NCBI RefSeq assembly: GCF_047948215.1
Contig: NC_134455.1
Location: 347,557,842 to 347,621,841 of the forward strand
Length of the DNA: 64,000 nucleotides
Direction of reading: 5' to 3'
DNA from: Lycorma delicatula
Lineage: Eukaryota > Arthropoda > Insecta > Hemiptera > Fulgoridae
A program made the translations under genes and the position numbers. The notes under the pieces were generated by a model. It ran no database searches. It had not been told where the DNA came from and saw only the letters and a program-made list of their open reading frames with translations. This document shows positions 11,640 through 22,700 of this stretch, piece after piece. The number at the start of each line of letters is the position of its first letter. Position 1 is the first letter of the stretch.

Positions 11640-12650
11640 AAAATCATTATATTTTAAAAATTTGACGTGGACACCACATACTTCCTTTTACGCCTATTAG
11701 ATTACATATACACATTTTTTGCTGCACTTCATTTAAAATTATTTCATTTGAAAATGAGATACGATCCTCCCCAATTCTTTAATAAGTGAACAGTTAGTTA
11801 CACAATTGCGTTGTGATGGACACCACATTGCATCACATTTTTTGTGGTGTCCGTATCATTATTTTATATTAGTTTATATATTAATTTTGTTTCACGTCGC
11901 TCAAGTAGATATGTGATGTAAGTGTCGGATGCGTAACGATGTATATATCGGTTCGAATCCGACTTCATATACTTATTTTTTTTTTTTTAAATGTAAATAT
12001 ATTGATTTAATAACAATTATTAATCTCTGTAAAAAAAAATTGAATTAAAATGAAACGTACATAAAATTTTATTACACTAATAACTTTGATTTTATTCGTA
12101 TTTTTTTTTTTTTTATTATTATTGAATTATTGTATTATTATTGAATTATTGTAAAAATTCTTTTACAGTCAGAGACTAATAATTATTAATAAATCAGTAT
12201 ATTTAAATTTTAAAAAAAAGTTAAAAATATATGTATGTGAAGTCGGATTCGAATCGATGTGCCGTCCGTCTCCTTGTACGATTCAAATATTTCATTAATT
12301 AAACTTTTATTTGGCTATAACTCTGAACTCGATGAAAATAAGTACCACTTACGATATATCGTTGAAAATCTTTCAATGAGGGCTTATTACTGTAGTTAAG
12401 AAAAAGTCCAAAATCCAATTTTTTGGGCTTTTTTGGACACTTTTGATTCAGTCAATTGCAATCAAAAGGCGAATTGTACAACTAGGAGTTACAACAGTCC
12501 TAAACTAAAAATTTCAACATCCTAGATGTCACGCCGAAACTAGTTAAAATGGATTCAGGGATCGACATAATGGATATTTCCGTTGAAATCTGAAAACCGG
12601 AATTTTTCGCGATCACAATATTTTTACTTCGTACAAGTAGGTAAAAAACT
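11640..12650 (+). repeat. Family B repeat, copy 1, with long internal hairpin
   Basis: This is homologous to 28135-29405 (+), 45628-46565 (+) and 60970-61755 (-). Landmarks are 'gacgtggacaccacat', a tRNA-B-box-like ggttcgaatcc at 11950-11960, 'ttatttggctataactctg' and 'ttgaaatctgaaaaccgg'. Arms at about 11936-12036 and 12164-12270 are inverted copies of each other, so transcripts could fold into a roughly 100 bp stem. No ORF was found. Confidence 0.8.
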
Positions 12651-13087
12651 AATCGTAACTTACTAAAATTTTACGTATTTAAATATTATACAATATCAAT
12701 AATTAGGAAAAAATATTTACTTTCAGATGCGAATATTGGTTTTGCGTTAAAAAAAAAAACAGGTTTTTATATTAAACTTGGTGAAATTATCCAGAAATAT
12801 GTATTTTATTGTGTGTTAACCTTCTACTTCATTATTTTTTTTAAACTTTTCAAAATATTTAATTGTTTAAGATAAAAAACGAGTTTTTTTTGTTTTTAAT
12901 GTAAGTAACAGATCATTTTCACTTTTAAGGTTCGTATGAAAATCTTACGAGAAGTTTTTTGTCTAAATTTCTCCGTTCTACAAGTTTTGTTTTGAATCAT
13001 TTTTCGATAAATTAAATATTTAACTAGTTACAACAGAAAAACGGGATTGCTACACGTTTACATCGATACAGAGTGGGCCATTTTACT
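12651..13087. other. AT-rich interval, nothing recognised
   Basis: Poly(A)/poly(T)-rich with no ORF or shared repeat found. Confidence 0.6.
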
Positions 13088-13200
13088 GGATCCACCCATA
13101 TATACATGAAAATATTTTTGGTAAGGCCCTCGACGTTTTTTAGTTAATTGAGGCGTGCTTAGCGATCTATTCCACCTGGTCTGATGGACAGGAACGTTTT
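13088..13200. repeat. Right arm of inverted repeat pair, with transposon-end-like sequence
   Basis: The reverse complement of 11037-11105 lies here, next to acagagtgggccatttt and ctggatccaccc. That wording is typical of the ends of Tc/mariner-type elements. No transposase ORF remains between the arms. Confidence 0.5.
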
Positions 13201-13829
13201 GCTCCTACATTCATGTTATGAATATAATGCTTTTATTCTAGCTAATGGTTTCTGGCTGCAAAGTTGTAGAGTTGTACAGTCTACTATATAACGGAATTTT
13301 ATGCTAATTGAGCCAGATTTTCCTTGTCGATGTTTTTGAAGACCTTCATGTTTCATGACTCTTACAAGAAAGACTCTTGTAGCATTGAAAAATTCCGTAT
13401 ATATGTATGTTAGCCTATTTTGGCCCAAATCTCCAGATTGGCTATATGAAATTTTGTACGATTATTTTTATATATGAAGCATTGATGTCATTTAATTTTA
13501 ATCTCAATCGATCAAGAAGGCAAGGAGCTCTCAACATTTTGCTCAAAAGGTTGGTAAATGTTTCACAAAATTTAATGCTCGTTTATAGTAGTTAAAATAT
13601 TTTTTGATGGTCTTACTCAAACCCCCATAAATTGGTGGAAAAAAAAACTTTTAGTTGTCTTTTTTGGGTTCAACCTTACATATGAGAGCGGTCCAGCAAG
13701 TCACTTACGTTTATGCCTAGCGGAGATGGATGGAGATAGAGCCGCCATCATGGCGTCAAAACGTTTCTACACACGCTACGCGCCAAGCTGTCGTAGCTTG
13801 TGGACTGTGATTTTTCCACTTTGTTCGTT
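13201..13829. other. No recognised feature
   Basis: The ORFs at 13216-13428 (-) and 13407-13595 (+) overlap each other and show no motif. Bases 13680-13830 are somewhat GC-richer and may be the 5' flank of the mariner fragment that follows. Confidence 0.5.
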
Positions 13830-14095
13830 GTGAATTATTGAAATGTGCGCTTCAATAGAAAATCCCGCGAATTGTGAGGTGCGTTCAGTGATCAGATTTT
13901 ACTGGCAAAAAACCTCAAACTAATTTAAATTCATCGGCAGCTTTGTGAGGTGTTCGGAGATGGAATAATGAGTGAAGGTGGAGTGAGGCAATGGTGCATT
14001 CAGTTAAAAAAGGCCGCACCAATGTTCATGATGAGGACCGCAGTGGTCGGTCTTGTCTTGTGACTGATGAACTGACAATGAAAATCAACGTCAAT
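13830..14095 (+). pseudogene. mariner transposase, N-terminal helix-turn-helix relic
   Basis: The plus strand reads CEVRSVIRFYWQK, then after disruptions QWCIQLKKGRTNVHDEDRSGRS and VTDEL. This is the helix-turn-helix plus linker at the N terminus of mariner transposases, where the GRTxxHDExRSGR block is diagnostic. Translation breaks off near 14095, where a Tc1-like relic in the opposite orientation begins. The DDD catalytic domain of this copy is not present alongside. The mariner catalytic half at 14735 onward appears to be from a different lineage because its linker differs. Multiple stops are present; it is a dead fragment. Confidence 0.8.
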
Positions 14096-14730
14096 TTTTG
14101 TGATACAATTCATTTTCGAAGGTATTTTTTTGACTATTGTCCAAAGATTTTCAATTGGGTTTAAGTCTGTGGAGTTGCCTGACCACAGGAGCAATATAAT
14201 GTATCGTTCTTGGAAACATTTTACCACTTTTTTTTTGGCTGTATGGCAGGGCGCCAAATCTTGTTGGAACACTCCGTTGCCTTATAGGAGTTTGTTTTGA
14301 AGTTGTGCCACAACTCTTTCCTTCAGAATCTTTATATATACATCACTTTTCAACATACCATCTATTGGAAATAATGAACAGAAAAATAATGAACTAAATT
14401 TGAAATAATGAACCTTCAAAACTGATGTTACCTCAAACAATTTTTTTCCGGGGATGTTTAACTGATTGTTGGGTTGAGCCGGGGATGTACTTTCATCTGT
14501 TGGTTTTCTAACGCGTGAAACCTTTGTCCCTGGACATAAAAATGTGACTTTCATCTGTTGGTTTTCTAACGCGTGAAACCTTTGTCCCTGGACATAAAAA
14601 TGTGACTCGTCGGAAAAAATAAAATTTGTACAGTCTTCTTTGTTCCAGTTAGCATGTGCTTTGGCTAAAAGGAGAAACAGTTTCGAACGCCTTCTTGGAG
14701 TTGTCCATTATTATTACAGGTAGTCTAAAA
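14050..14730 (-). pseudogene. Tc1-like transposase relic (DDE domain)
   Basis: The minus strand gives, from high to low coordinates: NWNKEDCTNFIFSDESHF (first Asp), FYVQGQRF, PIDGMLKSDVYI, a QLQNKLL stretch, FQQDLAPCHTAKK (second Asp, ORF 14000-14272), then GNSTDLNPIENLW (third acidic residue region). This is the Tc1 family order of the cut-and-paste transposase core. Several frameshifts, plus an internal 58 bp tandem duplication at 14489-14604, break it. It sits head-on against the mariner fragment at 13830-14095, as expected from nested insertion. The N-terminal paired-like DNA-binding domain is missing or unrecognisable. Confidence 0.85.
14489..14604. repeat. Perfect 58 bp tandem duplication inside the Tc1-like relic
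   Basis: Unit 14489-14546 is repeated without change at 14547-14604, starting actttcatctgttgg. It duplicates the FYVQGQRF-coding part of the transposase and shifts the frame. Perfect identity marks it as recent relative to the decay around it. Confidence 0.95.
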
Positions 14731-14734
14731 AATA

Positions 14735-15645
14735 TTGAGCTATTTGTGCACGAGATAGCGGTAACGTATTCTGGCAAAACTCGAGGAAGACTGGCATGTA
14801 AGCAGTCATGACATCGCGAATGACCTAAAAAACCATCATTAAACAGCATTAAACCGTTTTGAGAAAGCTGAATACAAAAAGAAGCTCGACGTTTGGGTCC
14901 CGCATGATCTGACTCAGAAAAATTTACCCGATCGAATTTCTTTCTGCGAATCTCTGCTGAAACGTAACGCAATCGAGCCGTTTCTGAAGCCGTTGATCGC
15001 GAGTGATGAAAAGTGGATAATCTACGACAATAATGTACAAAAAGGATTGTGATCGAATCGAGGAGAAGCTCCACGGTTTGCGGCAAAGCCCAGGAAGGTT
15101 ATACTGTGCGTTTAGTCGGATTGGAAAGGTATCGTGCATGACGGGCTGCTTCCGCCAGACAGAACGATAAACTCAGACCTATACTGTCGTCGATTAGCGC
15201 GATTGCACATAGAAATTTAAAAGGAACGGCCTGAACCGGTCAACAGAAAGGATGTTGTATATCGCACTGACAACACCAGACCGCATACATCTTTAACGAC
15301 TCGTCAGAGATTGAAAGAACTTGACTGGGAGCAAGATTTTAATGCGTCCACCGTGTAGCTCGTACCTGGCACGGTCAGACTATCTTCGGTCTCTGCAGAA
15401 TACCCGCAGTTGTATTAAATTAGTTTTAAAAGAAGCCTGTGAAAACCACGTGCCAATATTTTGACCGGAAACCACAGTTGTTCTACAGCGACGGAATTAT
15501 GGTGTTGCCGAAAAAATGGCAGAAAGTCTTTAAAAAAAATGATGTATATGTGGTCTCATAATCCAATAACTATAAATGTGTACTCAATACTTGAAAGCTA
15601 CTTTCAAGTATCAATGTGTACTCGAAAGGCTCAATACGTTTTAGC
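14735..15645 (+). pseudogene. mariner transposase relic (catalytic half)
   Basis: Plus-strand reading: KLDVWVPHDLTQKNL linker (WVPH block), SLLKRNAIEPFLK, then the first catalytic region ASDEKWIIYDN. A WDWKGI-like block (SDWKGIVHDGLLPP) follows, then YRTDNTRPHTSL (second Asp), RPPCSSYLARSDY (third Asp of the D,D34D triad), and the C-terminal FYSDGIMVLPKKWQKV. All three acidic positions are visible. Stops and frameshifts occur (for example after NNVQKGL), so it cannot encode an active enzyme. The HTH domain is decayed. A small hairpin at 15587-15611 sits just after the C terminus. Lineage assignment beyond mariner is not attempted. Confidence 0.9.
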
Positions 15646-16759
15646 CATCTAATATATTCAAGACGCAGAACAAAAAATACGAAAATATGATTTTATAATA
15701 AAAGAATAAATAGACTTTCACAAAACACTATTTACGACATGAGAATTGTTGAATAACCAAAGAACAATAACCTCACATTAAATAGACAGCCTAAAGAATG
15801 GGTGTGGTCAAGCATTGTAGCCACAACATACAAATACACAAAAACATTACCTGTGTTCGGATTTAATTGCACGCTACTGTATATAGCAGGGAAAGTAAAA
15901 GCGAGTTATTAAAGAAATTGTGAGTACACTAAGAGTGTATCGTTTGTTGGTTGTTATTAAAATGAATGCCTTTGTGGAATTCTGTACTCAGTTTGGTGTA
16001 CCAGCTTGCCAGGGAAAGCCGCCATAAAATTTTGTAGCGTGTTACTCATTCGCGGTATCTTCGTCCGTTGACTCCACAGTTTACTTCTTAATGTAATATC
16101 AGCCCTTACATATAATGACGTCGCATCTATTTTAATCTTAATAGTATATTTCGCTCGATGAAGAACTCAACGGGAAATTGTCCACCGATCTTAGTAAGCT
16201 TGTCACGGGTTTGTTTTTCTTGGGATGGGTTTGTCTCATTTCAGGACGCCTGAGAACGTTTTAGTCATATCTGTAACGTTCAATACGTTGCTTACTTAAT
16301 ATCGATTGATATTAACTATTATTAGTTAACTACGATTAGTTAACAAACCGATTGAATTATTGATATTGATTAACCTATTTCGACTGTAAATCCCTAAAAC
16401 TGTGGCTTATTGTTGCAGTATGTTTAAATGTATCGGTTTTTTGTTTTATTTTGGATTTATTAATAAAAGAAGAAGAAAATTTTGTAATGTTTTTGTTAGA
16501 TAATTCAGATTCATCATGTAGCGTATTAACAGGAAATATAAATATTTACTTTGCAGTATGAAATGAATAGAATAAAGTTTTATAACCTAAAAAAGAAATT
16601 ACGCAATTATTTTGCTTACTAACTATAATTATTACTGCTGCAATTAAATAATTATATAATTAGCTGTGTTTATAAACATTTTTATATTTCTCAACTTATT
16701 TTTTTTCCGAATCCGTTTTGATTCTTATCATCCTTAATCTTCGTGGTTTATTAACGATT
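15646..16759. other. No recognised gene
   Basis: AT-rich DNA. ORFs are short and lack motifs; the GC-richer patch at 15960-16260 matched nothing else in the window. Confidence 0.55.
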
Positions 16760-16775
16760 TTCTATTTGTAATACT

Positions 16776-17070
16776 TTCTCTTTTCCTGTTTAGCCTCCGG
16801 TAACTACCGTTTAGATAATTCTTCAGAGGATGAATGAAGATGATATGTATGAGTGTAAATGAAGTGTAGTCTTGTACATTCTCAGTTCGACCATTCCTTA
16901 GATGTGTGGTTAATTGAAACCCAACCACCAAAGAACACCGGTATCCACGATCTAGTATTCAAATCCGTGTAAAAATAACTGGCTTTACTAGGACTTGAAC
17001 GCTGAAACTCTCGACTTTCCAAATCAGCTGATTTGGGAAGACGCGTTATCCACTAGACCAACCCGATGGG
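16776..17070 (-). mobile_element. SINE-1 copy, near full length, 16 bp target duplication
   Basis: The minus-strand element runs from a tRNA-like head (reverse complement of 16990-17070: aacccatcgggttgg, tctagtgg, B box ttcaagtcc) to a cctgtttagcctccgg reverse-complement tail. It is flanked by identical ttctatttgtaatact at 16760-16775 and 17071-17086. These are the hallmarks of LINE-assisted retroposition of a pol III transcript. Confidence 0.92.
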
Positions 17071-17086
17071 TTCTATTTGTAATACT

Positions 17087-17618
17087 GCCAAAATCGGACC
17101 ATGGGGTAGAAATAGGGGGGGGGGGCTATTTCGAAAAAAACAAAATACCGCTATAACTTTCTTATTAAGTAAAATATCGAATTCGTTTGAAGGTCGTACT
17201 ATTCTTTGGATAAGGGCCTAAAACTTATCAAAGTAAAATTTTTTTGGTATCACCGACATTGGCCCAGGTGGTGGAAAATATGGGGTTTCGAAGACAAAAA
17301 AAAACTCATACCTCCCTTAATAGACACAGTATGGATTCGGTTTAAAGTGTTCGTTAGTCCTCTAAACATTATCTAAAACTTTTGTCTGAAACAGTTTTTG
17401 ATGTGACCGTCCTTGCGGCAAGGGATGACCAAAATGTTGCTGGAATTGTAAGATGGGACTTGTATGCTAAATATGTGAAAACTGTTTTTCACATTCAACC
17501 ATTGTCGTATTGAGTAAATTTGAAGTTTTTCTCAAGTTTAAGTTGGAAATCTTTTTTATCGCCTATTTAGCACCGGTGAAATCTACCTCCGTCTTTCGGG
17601 CCGCTTAAAGGGATTTTT
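17087..17618 (+). repeat. Family A repeat, copy 1
   Basis: Collinear with 36115-36820/38980-39034 (+), 49135-49577 (-) and 52556-53345 (-). Landmarks are 'aaaatcggaccatgggg', a G-run, 'actattctttggataaggg', 'tggcccaggtggtgga' and 'tagcaccggtgaaatctacc'. No ORF; class unknown. Confidence 0.85.
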
Positions 17619-18610
17619 TTTATTTGGGTTTTGAAATCTTCCAATCTTTGGATTGTTTCCTAAGAATTTCCCGATATTGCATTTCCTTTTCACAGGTATG
17701 TTTTCCTTCAAGTATTTTTAAAAATCTTAGAACTAAGTTAATTCATTTTTTTTAGACTTCGAATATTTCATTTTGTTAACCTATTTTTTCCCATTCTTAA
17801 AAGGTGCTCATAACATACTAATATTTTCTTTCTTATAAAATCGGTAAGTTTATCGGGGTTTTTTTTAGTCTATTCGAATCATTCTTCTAGTTTTGTTTTT
17901 TCGAAATTAGGTCCTAAAAGTTTTTGTAAAATTATTTTTCCTAATTTTTTTTGTTTTTCCTTTACTCTTTAGTTTTAAATTCCGCTGCATAAAGACTTTC
18001 CGGTTTTATTATTAAGCCTTATTATTATTAGTTACCTGTACGCTTTGTCCATTTCCCCCACCTTTTTTTTATTCAGTTTTTCTAACCCATATTTTTTGTC
18101 CGATCGACTTTCTCCTAAATTAAAGTAGAAAAATACAACATTTTTCTACTCTAGATTTTTTCAAAATTTGAGTTTAAAATCATTTGTTACGTTCATTGTA
18201 TTTATTATGGATTTAATTTTTCGGTTTGTAGATTTGTAATTCGGATTATTCCGTTATTTCTTCCAGAAGATAAAATTTCTTCTAATACAATGATGTGTCA
18301 AATCATTCATGAAAACTAAACAATTGATTTTGTTTTCATTGGTACAATAATGTTCCAGTATTCAAAAATCTAATTATGTTTATTAAAACCGCGTGATAAA
18401 GAATCGCTGATATTTTCTCTTTTCATATATCTCCTGTTTTGATCATAAATGATTTTAATATTTTGCTCGTGAATTTAATTTTTGGATTAGGTATCGATCG
18501 CAGTTTCTTAAATTAATTTTCTGGATCTAAGATCATTCCGAATTTTTTAAGGGTATTAAATAAAAACTTTTTCTGTCCATCAAATCGTAGGCTTTCACAA
18601 AAATGTATAT
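17619..18610 (-). pseudogene. LINE reverse transcriptase relic with motifs A, B and C
   Basis: The minus strand, read through many frameshifts, gives VKAYDLMDRKSFY near 18590 (RT motif A, Asp in a KAYDxxDR context). Next comes FMIKTGDI...KISAILYHAVL at about 18390-18470 (motif B region, normally KTGVRQGDGLSPxLF). Then INCLVFMNDL at about 18320-18345 (the FADDL motif C, here F-M-N-D). C-terminal sequence continues to about 17620, up against the family A copy. Order and spacing fit a non-LTR RT. The catalytic DD is degraded, so it is dead. Similar tails at 33400-34190 and 27690-28110 probably belong to the same LINE family, which would be an abundant old one here. Confidence 0.7.
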
Positions 18611-19544
18611 TTTTCTTTTTTAGTCTTCAGAATCACTGAATTAGCGTAATGATGATTATTTTATTTAAATTTCTTGATAAAGAAGTTGTGTTACATATAT
18701 TTTTTTCCAGTAATTTTATTTAATTGTATTTTTAATTTTTCTCTGTTGCAATCTCCTTAGATTTTGTTTTAATAAAATTTCACAAGGGTTCTTCAGCATT
18801 AATCCACAGATTATGTTATTTGTACCTCTTCGAAATTTTTAGTTTATATAAAAGAACTATAAGTTTTCTTATAGAAGATATGTATTCTACTGAAAAATTT
18901 ACATATTATAATTTTACTTATCAGTTTTAAGTAATCTTAATTTGTTTTATATGATGAAATACATTTTGATATGGCATCATATCAGTATATATATATCAAA
19001 TAATAATAGTAGTAAAATAGAAATAAATGTTTTCCTTTCGATTTAATGTAATTAATCAATGTCATTACAATTTTCAAAAACATCTAACCGTTCTTTACAT
19101 TTATTTTTTTTTCTGTTTTTTTTTTCTCTCTGCAGGTGTGAGTACACCACCGAGGTGGGTGTTAACTTGGATCAATTATATTAAAATTTTTGATGATAAT
19201 AATTCTCATTTATTATATTATATATATTTTAACTGTATAATTACTATATTTTATAATAATAATTATGAAATAGTCAGTTTTAAATATAGTTAATTCTGTT
19301 GTAATTTTTTTGTGTTTCCAAGTGATTATATAAATTAATGACAGAAAATTCTATTTTTAATATTCATATATTAAATAAACTTTTTATACGAAAAATCTTA
19401 TTAAATTATAATTGTAGCAGTGATGTCAAAAATAATAAAAATTAATTTGATTCATTGTAGTATATATATATATGTCTAGAAAAAATGTTTTTTCTATACA
19501 TTATTTTCCTGGCATCAAAGTTCTAGTGCTATGCTGGAAGAAGT
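18611..19544. other. AT-rich interval, no gene
   Basis: Very AT-rich with poly(T) tracts. The ORF at 19027-19293 is phenylalanine/tyrosine/isoleucine-rich low complexity and is not supported as a gene. Confidence 0.6.
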
Positions 19545-19708
19545 AAAGTATGGTAATCAGTTAATTAATTGGGTGTAGGATTTTTTGCATTTTTTGACGT
19601 TTCATGACCCAGAGACACCAAGAAGAAAAATAGTGGTGTCGGATACGTACGTATTTATGTACATATGTTGGCGTGTTTGAAGTTTAATAACTTTTGATTG
19701 GTTTAACC
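19545..19708 (+). repeat. Family H repeat, copy 1, left half
   Basis: Matches 45275-45430 (ttttttgcattt, gacgtttcatg, acgtacgtattt, gtgtttgaag). The match stops at ggtttaacc (19700-19708) and resumes at 22935, so a 3.2 kb element has been inserted here. Confidence 0.8.
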
Positions 19709-22700
19709 CATTGATACTCGAACTTTTTCGCCCACCGCCCACATTGAGAATTAAAAATTTTCTATCCCCCCCAAAAAAATTTTTAAACCTACAGTGTACC
19801 ATCTGTTAAAAAAATAATTACAATTGCTGTTATAAGATGCGCTTAAACAGTGATTGCAATTATTGTTTTTAAAACGTGGCATATCCTATTTCTGAGTTGA
19901 AACTTACATTTTAAATGAGAATTATTAAAACGCAATTTAATCATATTTGAAAATATGTTTATAAAAATTGCTTTCAAAAACTTACAATTGTACCTATATA
20001 ATTATATACCAACAGTAGTGATGCATATTCAATATAACAATACAATAATTAAAATAAAGCTTTCAATTGAAAGACGTACAAAAAAGTTAATTAAAGCTAA
20101 AATCTTAAGCTTTTAAACGACTTTTATACAGTTTACTGAAAAATTTCATGTCCCCCATCCGCTTGGTCAAACACGAAGGAAAACTTTCAAATTTTTAAAA
20201 CTTTTCTTCCCAGTAATTTTTTTTTTAATTTGATGATTTTTGAAGTATGAAGTATGATGAAGTTTAAGTCTGAAGTCTGTAAGGTATGTAAAGTACACTG
20301 ATAGACAAAAAAAGAAGATTTTTCAATGTTTCTCTAAGTGTGATACCATTTCTTGAATTGATTTTTTGCGTACATTACAGATCTGTAAAAAACAATTTTC
20401 TACCATCCGTAGTTTTAAATAAATTACGCTTCAAAAATGGTTAAGGAAAAATATAATTAAATTCTGTAAAATTTATAATTTTGCATGGCCATACCTGTGT
20501 TAGAATGATTTCACTGATGCTTTTCTTTTATAAAAATAGCCTTAGGTACATCACGAATTAATGTCCAACTATAATCGGCTAGCATGTTAGTATTCCATTT
20601 CCCTTTATAGCGGCTTTCCATCACCGAAATGTCTTGGTAGAAACGTTCACCGTGTTCGTGATGCACGTCTCCGAGGTTGTTCGGGAAAAATCCAGATGTG
20701 AGTGGAGAAAATCTATCATCAAAGACATATTACCTCCCATAGCTCTGTACGAAGTAAGAAGTTGATTAACAATATCGTGGTAATTGTCGGATTTTTGTTT
20801 GCCGAGAAAACATTTGCAAACGTCTTTAAATGAAGCCCAAGCTGCACTGTCTGCGTTTTTTAACATTCAGTTAAATACATCATCTTTGATTGATTCTCTT
20901 ATTTGAGGACCAACAAATATTCCTTCTTTAATTTTTCCTTCACTTACATTTGGAAATTTTTGCCTGATATACAAAAATCCGGCACTATCCTTCTTCATTG
21001 CTTTTATAAAATTTTTCATTAGTCCTAGCTTGATATGGAGAGGGGGTAAAAAGAATTTTTTTGGGTTCAACTAAGGGCTCATGAATAATATTTTTCCCAT
21101 TTGGAGTTGAATTGTCTCGTTTCTTCCAGTCTTTGGTAACATATTGTTTATCCCTAGCTCGGTTGTTTCATTCGCAAAGAAACCACGTGTTCTTAGTATA
21201 GTCTAACTTCATGCCTATCAAAATAGCTATAACTTTCAAATTACCACATATGTTCCAGCTATGTTTTTATAATTTATTTTTTCAAGAACGTCTTTCATCA
21301 CATCGTATGTCTCTTTCAAATTAATACCATAAGCGATTGGTATCGAAGGATATTTGTTACCTTTGTGTAAAATAACCGCTTTTAAACTATACTTAGACGA
21401 ATCTATGAAAAGGCGTCAGTCCTCAGGTTTATGAACTTCTCCTAAGTGCACCATAAGCTCATCACTATTTGTGCAATTAACCAAATTAATTTCATCAGTA
21501 AAGTACTGGGAAAGTTCTTTTTATCGGCTTCGAAAGCCCAAAATTTTTGTATTTTTTTGAAGTGAATTCCAATTTTTTTTCTTGATCCTAACAGTTCAAC
21601 TTGATTTCTTGATAAAATTTAAATCCGTAACCAAGTCATTTAATTCACTTTGTGATACAAGATGTGGCTTATTGGAAGGTAATTCAAAATCAAAATCACT
21701 GTTGTCTTCTTCAGTACTGCCTGATTCTTCATCGCTGCTTTCGAAACATACATTCACAGGTGGCTCTGCAACCGGAATAATTTCACTGCGAGGTACAAGC
21801 TTGATTGCAGATTGCAATGAAGGATATTTTACAGTATGTTTAGATTTTTTAGAAATTCCAGATACATTTGTTAAAGGTATAATCGGTTGCATGATCATTT
21901 GGTTCACGCCAAACCGTAGGTACACTAAATGGTAAAGCCTTCCGTGTACCTTTCAACAATCCTCTTAAATATACAAAACAATTAGTGCATACTAAATGAG
22001 GGGCCCACGTCTTTTCCTGATCACCAATTTTACACTGAAAGTACAAATGATATTCTTTTTTAATTAAAGGTGTAATGTTTTTCCTATTTGGTTTTACGGT
22101 AAACTCACCGCATACATAACAAAAGGCATCCACATCATTTACACAATTTCGAGGCATTATGACATTGCACAGTTAAAGTTAAGACAGCAGTAAAACTGAA
22201 CAAAATTAATTCATTCCTAAATCCAGTGGTTAATACAAACAACACAGCTGTGTTTTCATCTACATGTTTTGACCTGCACAGATATGATTAATCTTGTCCA
22301 TGAAGGCTCATTCTTCAGTATTAGGTATGATGCCATAATATGTGATTATGATGTGATTTAATTCTTTATCTAGTATTTTTTTATTGTAGCTTAAAAATTA
22401 TGTTAACAAAGTTAAACAATACAAAATGAGCCAACAAAATACAATATATGAGCTTAAAATGCTAACTATACATTGAAAAATGAAAAAAATCCTTTGTTTA
22501 AAATTATAAGTTTTTTTTCAAAAATGGTGGGTGATAGAAATGATACTTAGTTCATATTCGTTTTCAGCATCAAAAAACAAATTAAAATCATGTATCGCAT
22601 GTTAGGAAACAAAAATTATGTTTATCAATGGTATTCAAGCATTAATTTTTTTATATTAGTCTCCCTAAGCCTCTTGGTTGCAAAGTTAAACTTGTTTGAA

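Noticed and set aside
14649..15086. 145-aa minus ORF
   Set aside because: It is the antisense shadow of the mariner transposase read on the plus strand (WVPH, SDEKW blocks).
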